A DNA stretch of 64,000 nucleotides from Eremophila alpestris peregrina (taxonomy: Eukaryota > Chordata > Aves > Passeriformes > Alaudidae): the NCBI GenBank assembly GCA_009792885.1, contig WMCF01000030.1, positions 8,937,482 to 9,001,481 on the forward strand, given 5' to 3'. Below, piece by piece: positions 51,122 through 62,365 of this stretch. Each line of letters begins with the position of its first letter. Position 1 is the first letter of the stretch. A program made the translations under genes and the position numbers. The notes below the pieces were generated by a model. The model saw only the letters and a program-made list of their open reading frames with translations. It had not been told where the DNA came from and ran no database searches.

Positions 51122-53840
51122 GGCATTAATCGGTGTTTTCTAGCTAAACACCTCACACTTCTGTACAGAAATTATTTTTTAAAAAGCCTTTTTTTATGCT
51201 TTTGTAATTTTTAATAGCTGAAATAGCATGGCAGAGAAGGACCACCTTTCTGGAATAAATATGAGCTAGAGGACAATAATGAAGATACATTGCACAAAAC
51301 AACTGATGTGTTTAACATCTTTTCAAACCCATTAGGCATGTATGAAGTGCAACACCAGAAACAAATAACTTATGTGACTGGATCCCTACTTATGATCTAT
51401 TCTTAGCTTTTGTATTTCTTTTTCTTACACTGGACAGCCAAGGTTCTGATACTACGAACTCGGAATTACTGGACTGAAGGGTTCACAAGCACAGGTTTAG
51501 TTATCTAAAAGAACAAGCAACTGTATCCTGAGTCCAACCAATAATGCCACTTGCCTAAAGAACATAAACATGCCAAGAAGAGTGGAAAAATCTTCAGTTA
51601 TTCATTTTTTACTTGAAACAGATTGTGGTTTTTAATTTCCTTTATCACAATTACAGGAAGTAAACTCTTTCACAAACTCTCTCTGGGCAGCTCAGCTTAC
51701 CTTCAAGCCTACCAGGCCTAAAATGAGTTCTCACAAATTCTTGGTTTCCATTGTTTTTATGGCAATAGTATTTATCATGTAAAAGAAAAGGAAAAATCAT
51801 GGACAGTGTGCTTGGAGAAATAATATTAATTCCTCTAAATTAATAATGTATTGTTTTACAGCTGAAAAAAAAAGGCACTGTGGTTAAAATATTTTCCTTT
51901 AACTTATTTCCCATTTTAAGAGGCTTTATTCTTGGTTTTTCATTTGTTCCATTTCAGTCTCAATACATGTGAGTGCAAAAGAGTATGTGACCAAGTACAA
52001 TAAACAACCTCTTGACTGCTAAAATTTTATTGTGGTATCCTCAGCACCTGCACTAGCACACTTTTCATTAATGGACTACAGTAAATGTTTATATAACTAC
52101 CAAGAGAATTTATTAATGTGAAGAAAAATTCTAGCAGATAGATCATCCTTTGCAGCAATTAACCTCTACAATAAAGTGCAGTCTGACATATGCACAGTTC
52201 TCTGAGGCACCTTAGATTAATGAAAAAAGGGATATAAAATCAACCTTGATCCTGTGGTAAGAAATCCCTTTTATCCTACATACCAGCTTTTTGTAGACTT
52301 TAAACTATTAGAGTTTTCATGAAAAATAAAAAGGACAGCCTTAATTTTCAAATTAATAATCAATTCTTCTGCAAGAAAACTTCATATTCTCTTAGGTCTC
52401 TGCATGTGAGAGGAAATTGAAGAAGATCTGGGAAAAGCTACACAGAGATGCTTCCAAAACACAGTAACTCCAAGAAGTAATCTGCTGGATAGAAACCTTC
52501 ATATCTGGAATGTACCAAATTTCAAGGTCTTTCAGTCTGTCTTCCCCACCTTCTTTTATTCAAGGATGTAGAGGACAAATGAATCTAATCCTCAGACTGT
52601 AAATTTCCTCTGAGTGAAATTCAGTTTGAACTGTTAAGTATCATGGACACTAGAACAGTAAGAAGTAACAACACTGTATTATATCCTGGGAATGTCCAGT
52701 TTCTCTATAATGCAGCTAATTGATTTGTTTTCCACATGATAAAGGAAAGGAAAGGATATTGAAACTGCTTGAAGCAATTTTTTTATAAAATATGCAAAAT
52801 ATGTTGGTTTTCACCTGTGTGTCATTTCAACCCACACAGTAACCCCTTGCTGGCACTAACTCAACAAGAAGATGTGGCATCTCTTATTCATACAAATAGT
52901 CCTATATTAAACACGGGTACTTGAAGGAATCTAGATTAATCACACATGAAACTTCACAATTCCATGGGTAGCCTTTACTAAATAATTCAGACATCTCTGG
53001 GTTTTTTTCTGATGATGATGAACTCCAGCAACATATTATTTTATTCCCCTGCACACATGGACTTATTACATGTACATATGCATACATATATTTGTGCATC
53101 CATATCACAGAAATTACACTAGAAATCACTGTAGAAAAAACCATCCCTTTATACTTTTTTTAATTGCCAGGGAAGCTTGACAGCATTCTTTTACTTTTCT
53201 CTCTTCGAGAATTCACAGAGCTTTTAGAGCGAGAGAAGTCTTGAATATGCACCTTATTTAAATAAGAATGGGGATGAATATACTCACTGGCAGTAGCAGT
53301 GGCTCCCAAGACAAATGTTTTCTCCTCTCACGCCGTGCTCTGAGCCCTGCACTCAGGCTGGAGTCTGCTGAGCCCATTTCAGCCCGGCTGGCAGGGGTCC
53401 TGCTCCCCCAGGGAGGGGGTCAGTCCCTGGCCTGGGAGCAGAGGGCAGGGAGCTGCAGGGTGACCCCACACCCCACACATTGTGCTCAGGGGCTGAAGTC
53501 AGCTCTGCTTATGCTGGATCACGCCGTGCTCCAGCTCTGACAGACAGAGGTCACCTTCCATCCTGGGCATCCATTCACACAGGCAAACCTCTTGTTCTCT
53601 GTGTTTCTATCATTTGAATAGCAACTGTGGCAACAAGAATGGTTCACCAGAGACATCTGGGGTTCTGACAAACTTGTTTTCAAAGAGCATTGGAAAAAGA
53701 GACATAATTGTGGGTGCCTTGCCATTAACAGAAAACTAAATCACACAACATGATGCTCCTTACAAATAAAAGCAGTGTGTAGCAGTAGAAGGGATATTGT
53801 GGAGACAGAGACTAGGTATAAATACACATTTTGAAGTTTG
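51122..53840. other. Gene-free span
   Basis: No gene is supported. At about 53320-53535 there is a GC-rich but CpG-poor stretch, open in one plus-strand frame. It looks like an old methylated or repeat-derived GC patch and not an active island. Confidence 0.55.
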
Positions 53841-53859
53841 CACTTCACCTCTATTGCTA

Positions 53860-53935
53860 TTGTGTGTTTGCACTGTGACCTTGGGTAATCCTGATCTCAC
53901 TGGTCTTTCCTTACCTGTCCTTTGAGTGGAGTTTT
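53860..53935 (+). mobile_element. Possible MIR-like SINE remnant
   Basis: CACTGTGACCTTGGGTAAT (53871-53889), then a pyrimidine-rich run ending CCTTACCTGTCC, resembles the MIR core and tail 'TGTGACCTTGGGCAAGTCACTTAACCTCTCTG...CCTCATCTGT'. Only this part is recognisable. The assignment is from memory. Confidence 0.45.
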
Positions 53936-54042
53936 TGTTCCCTCAAAAGATAAGCATTGTTAAGAAAAAGCCATTAAGCTTTATGGGATATCCAGCTATG
54001 CTGTGGAGGAGTATCATAAGCTTTTGAGTCTATAAATAAAAG

Positions 54043-54061
54043 ATATATATATATATATATA
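54043..54061 (+). repeat. (AT)n microsatellite
   Basis: About nine perfect AT units. Confidence 0.85.
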
Positions 54062-54310
54062 AGAGAAGATTACACTACAAAGTCTGTATCTTCCAGATAT
54101 CCCTTGATTTTTAGTTGTTCTTGTTCCATTTGAACTATTTAAAGAAAGTAATCATGAAGCTACCAGCTCTATTACTGGTATCTTAAGAAATAAATTGGTG
54201 GGTAGAGCTGTTTCCACTCTTTAGAATTATTTAGCAGTTTTATTTTCCCACCAGGGAAGTTAGCCATAATTTTCAGAAATTATTTATACTCCAGTAGTCA
54301 GGAAAGTATC

Positions 54311-54327
54311 AAAAAAAAAAAAAAAAA
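54311..54327 (+). repeat. Poly(A) tract, 17 bases
   Basis: A homopolymer after AAAGTATC. No retrocopy is recognised upstream. Confidence 0.8.
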
Positions 54328-55144
54328 GCTGTTCATTGCTGTTTTCCTGTTATTGTCAATCTTTTTATAAAATGAATAGAAATAACCATAAATGAGAAAA
54401 GAGATTTATAGGATGTAGTATCTCGCACAGTATGAAGTATCCAATCATTTTGCCTACATGGAATTCAATTTCTAAATGATTCACTTATAATTAATGATAT
54501 ACTGAAATCACATTCAACAACTCATGCTGTCTTCAGAGAGAAAGGTGATGTGTTGAACAGCCAGGAGCTGCAGTGAAAGAGTGACACACTATTGCCCAGT
54601 TCTCAGCAGTATGCCAGGTGTGCTAATACAGTCATACACTTATATATCTCTATATTCACTGATCACATACCATTTATAGTATGACAAAGAAAAATCTGGG
54701 AGTGAACAGACACTCTGAGGACATCCCTGAGAGCCAGCAGATTAAACATCATCTAGAGAAAAAGCTTCTGGAAGCCTTATTGTTACATTCAGTGGGGACA
54801 GCAGCATACTCTGTGCCGAAGCAGGCATGCACTGCCTTCACCAGTGCTGATCCTGCACTCACAGACATCCTGAAGCAGCAATAGAGAGGGTGTTGAAGCA
54901 GGTCTAGTGTTCAATCAGTTGCTGATCTGCCCTGTGAAAACCTGCAGGGTTCATAGTTACCTGGTGTAGGAGTTACAATGCTATTTCTCATTCATATGAC
55001 AATTAGCTCTAGGCCTTCTCAGCCTTCAAGCACCTTGTAAGACACTTAAAAATCCTACTTGTCTTAAACGCTATTAGGATCACTGAAGGGTTTGCCCTCT
55101 ATGACAAACTATAAAAAAGCTGTGACTACCAAAGCCCACCCCAA

Positions 55145-55985
55145 GTATGCCTCCTGGATTTCTGGAATTTGGACTTTGAGTTAAGTGTCCTGACAGGACC
55201 TTGAGATAACGTGGTGCTATTGTCCCATTATGTCAGGTCTAAGGGGAAGTAAACAAGGCTGGGGGATGCCATAGCTCACAGACTCATTTGCTAAGTCTCC
55301 TTCCCTGCCTGTCAAGGGGGAGGAGGAGTTTTTGAGTGAGTGATGGTGAAACCTCTGGTCCACATAAGACAGATGAAATGAACACCCACCACCAGAGGCT
55401 ACAACCTGGGCTAAGTAAGCAGACCCTGAGGAGACGGGATGGTGCTTTTTATCATGCCAATTTTCTTCCCTGACACAAACAGGCCCAGTTGTAAAGCTTC
55501 CCCACCCTAGAATGTCACACTCACAGGGCACATTCATGTGAGAGGCAGCTGCCATATCTTAGAAAGCATCATAAACTATCAAAGAACCTCAAAGTGCCCC
55601 CAGACTCATTCCTGAGGCCTTCCACCAGAGAACTGAGTGTGATCCACAAATGTTGCAACAGATCCAGTGTTGCAAAAGGCAGTGTAAATCTTCCCTGGGC
55701 CCTGCAGGGCTGGTGCTTGGGTGTACCCACATATACCTGAACACACGTTAACCCACTGGACTCTACGGTTTGGGGGACCCCCATGACCAAGAAGACCATA
55801 AGAAGAGGACCAATGGGATGCCACTGGATCCACAGGGATGGTGACTATCTACTCTGTCTCTCTGTCACTTTCTTTGCCCTTTCTCTTTTTTTCTTATTTT
55901 TCTTTTGTTCTACTTCACATTTATTGTTAAATAAAATCCATATTAATGACCTCAGCATAGGATCTAGTTTGCATTTTAATTTGGG
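55145..55985 (+). mobile_element. Probable solo LTR of an endogenous retrovirus, old
   Basis: A roughly 800-base block is GC-richer than its flanks and ends with a layout typical of LTRs: a pyrimidine-rich U5-side stretch (55843-55915), an AATAAA signal at 55930-55935, and an AT-rich end. The middle has phrases such as GGGGGACCCCCATGACCAAGAAGACCA at 55773-55799, which remind me of avian ERV LTRs. No gag, pol or env coding sequence and no primer-binding site flank it, so it would be a solo LTR. I could not place exact TG/CA ends or a target-site duplication. An unrelated GC-rich repeat is possible. Confidence 0.5.
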
Positions 55986-56930
55986 CAGAGGCATCTTTCA
56001 TGAATCATAGTAATCAGATCATAAAAAATCCCCAACATGTACACTACTTCAGTGAAAAAAATAGCCTACTCTTTCCCTTTCTTCTCATTTCCTACTGTCC
56101 CTTAAGAGCCCACACCTCCATGGACATGGCATATGTTAGGTCAGAATTTTCAATGAGTCGACCTTTTTAAGTTGAACACTGCAGTATGAATTTGGGTTAA
56201 ATAAAACAAGACTGTAAATTCCTAGATCTTCAGTTTTAGCCTGTGAAAGAGTCATCTACTATGCTTGTACAGTGTCTACAATAATGTGCTTTTCAAGTAC
56301 AATATAATATACAAATAATATCATATAATACAGTCTAATATTATTAATAATAAAATGAAGCACTAAAGTTAAAGCCAAAATTGACATTTAGGTGGGTAAT
56401 ATAACAAAAGATATATGGGTTTACATCCTCCCCTTTCACAAGAAAGCCATATGTGAACAAATGCATCCTACTGTTCCTATTAGATTTGTGTCACTGACGT
56501 GACTACAAAGGAAAAACAGGCAGGAAATGCAATTCATTGTCTCAGCAGATAAATCTAATGATGCTATATGAAGCATGGATGATCTGTGGTGGTGAGAGGG
56601 ATATTAGTGTGCAATGTCTGCTTTTCCCAAAGCATTGGCAGTTGCTCAAGTGGAAAAAAAAATTACGTTTTTCAACTGGGACAGATAATCTATGTGCAAA
56701 TAGTGGCTCTGGTACACAGAAATAATCAGGAATTTGGGATATTAAATGCTCTTCATCAGGAAATTATTGTTTCAAAAAATTATTCAAAAAGACAAACATT
56801 TTGTGAAGATCTCTAGCTTGCAGTTTGGAATCTGAATGTCCACATCTGAAGTGACTTATAAGGACAAGCTATTTTGAGGGTTTTTACCCCTTCTGAGGAA
56901 CAGCTTAAAAATACTCTTCCGTTTTTTGTC

Positions 56931-56950
56931 TTTTTTTTTTTTTTTTTTTT
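56931..56950 (+). repeat. Poly(T) tract, 20 bases
   Basis: A homopolymer. On the minus strand it gives a lysine run inside a 121-codon frame, which is therefore not credible. Confidence 0.85.
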
Positions 56951-57239
56951 GAATCCTAGAAGATTTTAATGGGATGAGAAAATTGTTTCCTGCCCAGCTC
57001 TCATGGTGAGTGCCTGGCAAATGACAGCAACACACAGATTGCAAACAGCTGGATTCAATCACTGCACTTAGTAGGTCCATGAAATGTGATTGTGGATGCA
57101 CTAGATACTCTAAGAACCAGTAAAGAGAGATCTTGCAAACTCCAGGGCAGGCATCCAGCATTAACAGAGAACTGAAGCTATCAGGGAACATGGCACACCA
57201 CACACCCAACTGATGAATCAATTAATCACACTGTAATTA

Positions 57240-57266
57240 ATGTGTAATAGATGTGTAATGTGTAAT
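57240..57266 (+). repeat. Short tandem repeat of TGTGTAAT
   Basis: Three adjacent or overlapping TGTGTAAT copies, with variable spacing, follow CTGTAATTA. Confidence 0.75.
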
Positions 57267-57929
57267 GACCTGTGCTTTGCTCTCTTTAGAGGTAAATATT
57301 TGGATACAAGAAGAGACAGCAAATTCTTGAACTGTCTTACTGAGATATTGGTACTTGAAACCAAAGTCACTGTCACACCTTTCTAAAAACACAAATATGT
57401 TTCTACAGTAAAGCTACTTTTAGGAGGAACATTGCCTAACATGTCTCACTCAACACCATTTGGTGGAAAAATCACTCCATGTAAAAAAGACATCTTCCAG
57501 AGAAAGATGTACAGATTCAAACTCAAAAGAAATGCATTCTTACACTTTAGTCCTCTTGTCTTCTAAAATTCATTATTTTTAGTTAATGTATATCTATCCC
57601 ATTACATTACTGATTTAATGGTTAGAATAAGTGTTTTCAAATCATTGTATAACAGAATGATACTTTCAAAGTGATGTTTTATTATTTTTTCACTGATGGT
57701 GTTATCAGATGAAAGATCAAGAAGTGGATGAAACATAAAAAATTAAACATATTACACATTTTTGCATTTGTCAGCTTTACTAAGTCCCACACACATAAAT
57801 TGAAATTTTATAGACATGGGAAAAGTTGTGTTAGCTGAAGGGGTTTTGTAAGCTTACTTAAATAACATGTTTTATATCATCAGTCAGGTTCCAACAAAAA
57901 TATGTTATTTAAATTTAAAAAAAAGAACT

Positions 57930-58033
57930 TAAGGAACTCCTTTTTCATGTAGGTTGGTAGCTTTTGGCTAAGCAAGGGGTTAGTCTAGATTGGCTTCTAG
58001 ATTGCCTTCCAACCTGAACTGTCCTATGATCTT
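57930..58033 (+). mobile_element. CR1 LINE 3' end remnant
   Basis: AGCAAGGGGTTAGTCTAGAT at 57972-57991 and CCTTCCAACCTGAACTGTCC at 58005-58024, followed by TATGATCTT, match the sense-strand 3' terminus of avian CR1. The element is plus-oriented and reduced to about 100 bases. Confidence 0.85.
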
Positions 58034-60553
58034 ATCAATTGGCTTTTTTAATTTTAAAGCCTCTGAAAAGAATGAACTAGCAATTTGACTCTTAGAACTA
58101 TTTGAAATAAAAAAAAAAAAAAACCAAAAGGAAGATAAAAAGGCAGAGTTCAACAGCACCAACATGTAACACAACCATGCCACAGTATTCAGTGCTGCAC
58201 CTCTCAGATAACTCAGCCAAGCAGCAGGAGCTTGTGTGCCTGTGATGAGATCCACAGGGATCATTGCAATGGCCTCTCACAGTCACCCCTCCTGCCACAG
58301 CTAAAGACCACCCACTGATCCCAAGTTTTTAAGCAAATATTATAATTGGAGCAGGGGTGGAAACCCTTTGGTAGACTTGGGAATGTGTTATCAGGATATT
58401 CCACTGCAGGTTTGGACGAGCCAATTTGACTTTTAGAACAGAATTCCTAATGCAGGCAGGATTTTATAAGAACAAACACATTTGTTTCCACTTGAAGGTA
58501 GAAAATTAATGTCTAAGAATAGCAGTTAATAAACAAATTGAACAATATTCCAGTGAATGAAAAAGGCCTTATAATTATGAAAAAATAACTTCCTGTTTGA
58601 ATAAACCAAGTCTATATAATGGCATATAATAAAGACTGAAGCTAAAATGCAGTAGCTTCTTGTCTGCAAGCAATATAGGGAAAGATTTCTGAAGAAACTT
58701 TATAAAAAACAGCAGTGAAAAAGCAGGAAAGTAATGTTTCAGTCAGAGGGGTTCCTACAGCTTCTTTGGGCAAGCTTGTTGTCTCATAGTTTCTCTCTTA
58801 CACTCAGGTGAAGTGTACAGTATGAAGAAAAACAAAGTAAAAATTCTTAACAGAATCCTATCCGCCCTTTTTTGATCTGTGTGTGTGTAAAATAGAATAT
58901 CATGATGATGTTATAGATCCAGAAGAATTTGTATTCAACAAAAGCTAAATAAAGCATAAACAGGACACAGAGAATCTACTGAACTGCTGTCTTGCACAAT
59001 CATTAATCCCCACCATGAGTCCCATACTTTATACCTCACCCAAAACATATTTTGCTCTTCTGCTGCCTCGTACCCCCTTTTGCTAGATAAAGGGGAATAA
59101 GGGAAAACAATGAAAAAAGTGAGAGGGCATGCTGGAGATTTGGGGATGCAGAATGATCTCTCTGACAAATTTGCTTATAATGGGTGAAAATGCAGTTCAA
59201 ATGAATTATGGAGTTCACTTCCTCACAAGCATATTTAGTGTATTTTCCACATCTCACATGAATCTACCCTGTATTATTTAAGGTAAATGCTTTTTATTAC
59301 CTTTGTCTGTGCATGGTAATAAATTACATCTAATGTTTTGCATTTAACTCCTTACTTTAGACAGCATTTTTGTTTGGCTTTAGAGAACACATGCACATTG
59401 CAGGAAGTAATTCAGCAGTTCAGAGAATTTTTCAATTGTTTAATTCAGAGAAATGTTTACTCTCATTCCAGAGAATGGGACTAACTAAAGCTAGAAGTAT
59501 ATGCATGATAGACTGCTCTTGATATGAGTTTTGCCACTTTCTTAATGATTGGATTTTTTACTCATAAAATAATTACTTTTTTACCTGTCTAAAGTAGCAA
59601 GCATACCATAGAAGGCAATCTGATTATATACTCAATACTAATGACTTAAAAATATGTTAGACTCATCTCTAAAAGCTCCAGTCAGGACAGAATCTCCATT
59701 TTGCTGAATCTTAAGATATATGAGAGCAGCATCCCTGTCCCATGCTATAACATCATGCATATGTATAACAGTTAAAAGTGTAATAAACAAGAAAGGAAAC
59801 TTATGGGAAATATAGTTTTTCTAATCGGATTCAGATATCTTTATTAGTACAGAGTGTCAATGACCTCTCTCTATTGCTAACACACTAATTATCTTTCATG
59901 TACATCCTGTGAGCTGGGAGAACAGTGATTCTGTACTAGGTTTTATAACACATAACTTCAAATAAGATATTGCATGGCTGAACTACAAATTTTGAACATC
60001 TGCATCTCCACTCCATTCACAAATTCAGCCAGGTCTTCAAACAAATTCATATATATGAAAGGTTGTATTCCTTTAAAGTTCACATTTCAAGGCAAGTTTT
60101 TGACACATGAATGTAAAAAATCCAATAGAAATCCAACAGAAATGAAAAATATGTTTTAAAATAGCAGCTCAAAAAATACCATGTCTTTGATTATGAAATT
60201 CCAAGTTGATACATAGCAGTCTTGACTTGTGATCCTACCACTAATATTCCACAGAGCAGTGCATACAGTGTGAGCAAACTATGTGCCAAAATAACCTTTG
60301 AGAGGCACTGAAAAGAGAGAACACTGCAGAATAGCAAAGCACCATTATTATTTTCTCCGGTTTTTCAGCAAATTACAGGTATTTCTGGAGCATGGCACTC
60401 CAAAGAAAGGTATGCAAGACTTGAAAACAATGTTGAAATGCAGAACTAGGGGGTATTTAGAGCCAGTGTCTGTAGGATCTCCTGTGTTAGTCAAATACCT
60501 CCACACCTTTTAAAAATGCATATACTTATGACTTAAAACAGCTGTTGTGGGAT
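58034..60553. other. Gene-free span
   Basis: Only short frames are present. A 15-base A run lies at 58109-58123. Nothing else is notable. Confidence 0.6.
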
Positions 60554-60995
60554 TACAGAATCACAGAATCAATTAGGGTAGAAAAGACCTCCAAGAATGA
60601 GTCCAACCTTTGAGCAACCACCACATCATCAACTACATCATAGCACAGAGTGCCACACCCAGTCATTTCTTGGACACCTCCAGGTGACTCCACCACCTCA
60701 CTGGGAACCCATTCCAACACTTCACCTGTCACTGAAGAAATTTCTCCTAATGTTCAGTCTGAAGCTCCTCTGGCACAGCTTGGGACTGTGTCCTCTTTTC
60801 CTGGCACTGGCTGCCTGGGAGAGGAGGCCACCCCTCAATTATTGATAACTTTATTGGTGGTTGTAGAGAGTGATAAGGATACAGAGACTCTTTCCTGAGC
60901 CTCCTTTTCTGAAGTCTAAACAGCTCCCTCAGCCGCTCTTTGTATGATCATTCTCTAGACCCTTCACCAGCTTCACTGCTCTTCTCTAGATGCAT
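60554..60995 (-). mobile_element. CR1 LINE 3' fragment, best preserved in window
   Basis: Starting with the terminal ACAGAATCACAGAATCA repeat, the sequence follows the reverse complement of avian CR1: AAAAGACCTCCAAGAATGAG, GAGTGCCACACCCAGTC, CACCTCCAGGTGACTCCACC, GGGAACCCATTCCAACACTT, AATTTCTCCTAATGTTCAGT, TTGGGACTGTGTCCTCTTTT and CTGCCTGGGAGAGGAGGCCA. It then continues through GAGCCTCCTTTTCTGAAGTC to CCCTTCACCAGCTTCACTGC. On the minus strand this encodes the last part of the reverse transcriptase, now broken by indels. About 440 bases survive. The 5' part of the element is absent. Confidence 0.92.
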
Positions 60996-62280
60996 AAGAC
61001 ACATCCTGAACAATGGTGAAATATTATTCTAGTAATTGCTAATAAAACAAATAAATACACACAAATAAGAGAAGACATTTAAAATATTCTCTCTTACCAA
61101 AGACTTTTCAAGTGTGACATTATTCTAAAGTATCCTATGATGTTGTGCAAACCAACCCAAAGTATGAGGAGAGGAGAAATAATCAAGGATACAAGCTCGT
61201 ACAAAATTGGATTTTCTGAGAAGGAAAATTTGTGGTCCAGGAACATGACATGTAGCCAGGAAATCTGACTTTTATTCTCAGAACTCTCAGATTCCTTGCC
61301 CCTTTCAAAAAAGCCCTTCCAAAGCTGCAAAGGCAGAAATAGATTAGAAATAACAAAAGGATGGTGGTGGAATAAAGACCAACCAAAACAAAACTGGCTA
61401 TATTAATCCAAATTCTTTGGTACTCCAAATACCATTGTGGAATGGTTAAAGCAGTTTGTTCTCTGGTAGTCATGGCTTTCTGTGTCATCTAGTGCACAGC
61501 CTCTGAATGTGCTGGCCTTGTGCCACAGGCCCCTGCACATCTAGCTGGTGTCCCAGAACCACAGACACCGGGTGTGTGGATATGCAGACAGACAGACACA
61601 TGGGAAAAAGTGGGCAACAGCAGTAGGTACTTGAAACTGTGAGTAAAATTGTTCCTTTCTTAGGATGATCTTACCAAGGAATGATGTCTTACACTAAGGA
61701 TACAATCACATATATAACCACAACCCAAGTTGAAAACTAGCTGCTGTGGGAAAGGCTCCTCTCCAGTTTTAACCAGGAATTCTGTTTCAGCCTTTGTTCT
61801 TCCAAATTGATTTGTGAAACTAATTCCTTTTTAATGTAATATAGTTACACCAGTAGGCATTTACCACAGAGAATACTTCTCTTTGAAAATGTCCTGGATG
61901 CCAACAGGTATGAGGTGAGAGCTGAACTCCTGGAGAGTCATGGCTATTTATAATTGAAATTTGTTTTAAAATTCCAAGTATTAAATGGCTTAGCACATTT
62001 TTGTATGAACCTGCATCTTGTGGAGAAAATACAAAATATTTAGTACCAAATGTGATGTCAAACCCCCTGTGTGAAAATAGATATTTTAAAGCTTTTACTC
62101 ATCTGCTAGAAGACCTTTTATTCACTTAATCTCAGAAATCTTTCTAATTCGCAAAGCAGTGCTAGAATTTATTAACTTTCATTTCTTGAGCCTTTAAAAA
62201 CTGAAATTTTGTTAAAATTCTAATAGAATAATTTCCAGTTGAGATAAATAATGTCTTCCTTTAGTCTGTTGAATTTCCTT
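60996..62280. other. Gene-free span
   Basis: A 101-codon minus-strand frame (61488-61183) contains a hydrophobic stretch but nothing recognisable. No other gene signal is seen. Confidence 0.55.
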
Positions 62281-62293
62281 TCTCTCTCTCTCT

Positions 62294-62364
<71 letters not shown>
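62281..62364 (+). repeat. (TC)8 followed by 68 T
   Basis: Eight TC units at 62281-62296 are followed by an uninterrupted run of 68 T. This is the longest homopolymer in the window by a wide margin. It may be partly an assembly or polymerase-slippage artefact. Read on the minus strand it is a long A tail, but no AATAAA is visible just ahead of it. Confidence 0.9.

Positions 62365-62365
<1 letters not shown>

Larger units (their letters stand above)
53936..55140. other. Gene-free span
   Basis: Contains an (AT)n run at 54043-54061 and a 17-base A run at 54311-54327. No gene is supported. Confidence 0.55.
56006..57929. other. Gene-free span
   Basis: No gene is supported. It has an AT-rich patch of TAATAT-like units (56290-56352), a 20-base T run (56931-56950) and a short tandem array of ATGTGTAAT (57240-57266). 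Confidence 0.55.
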
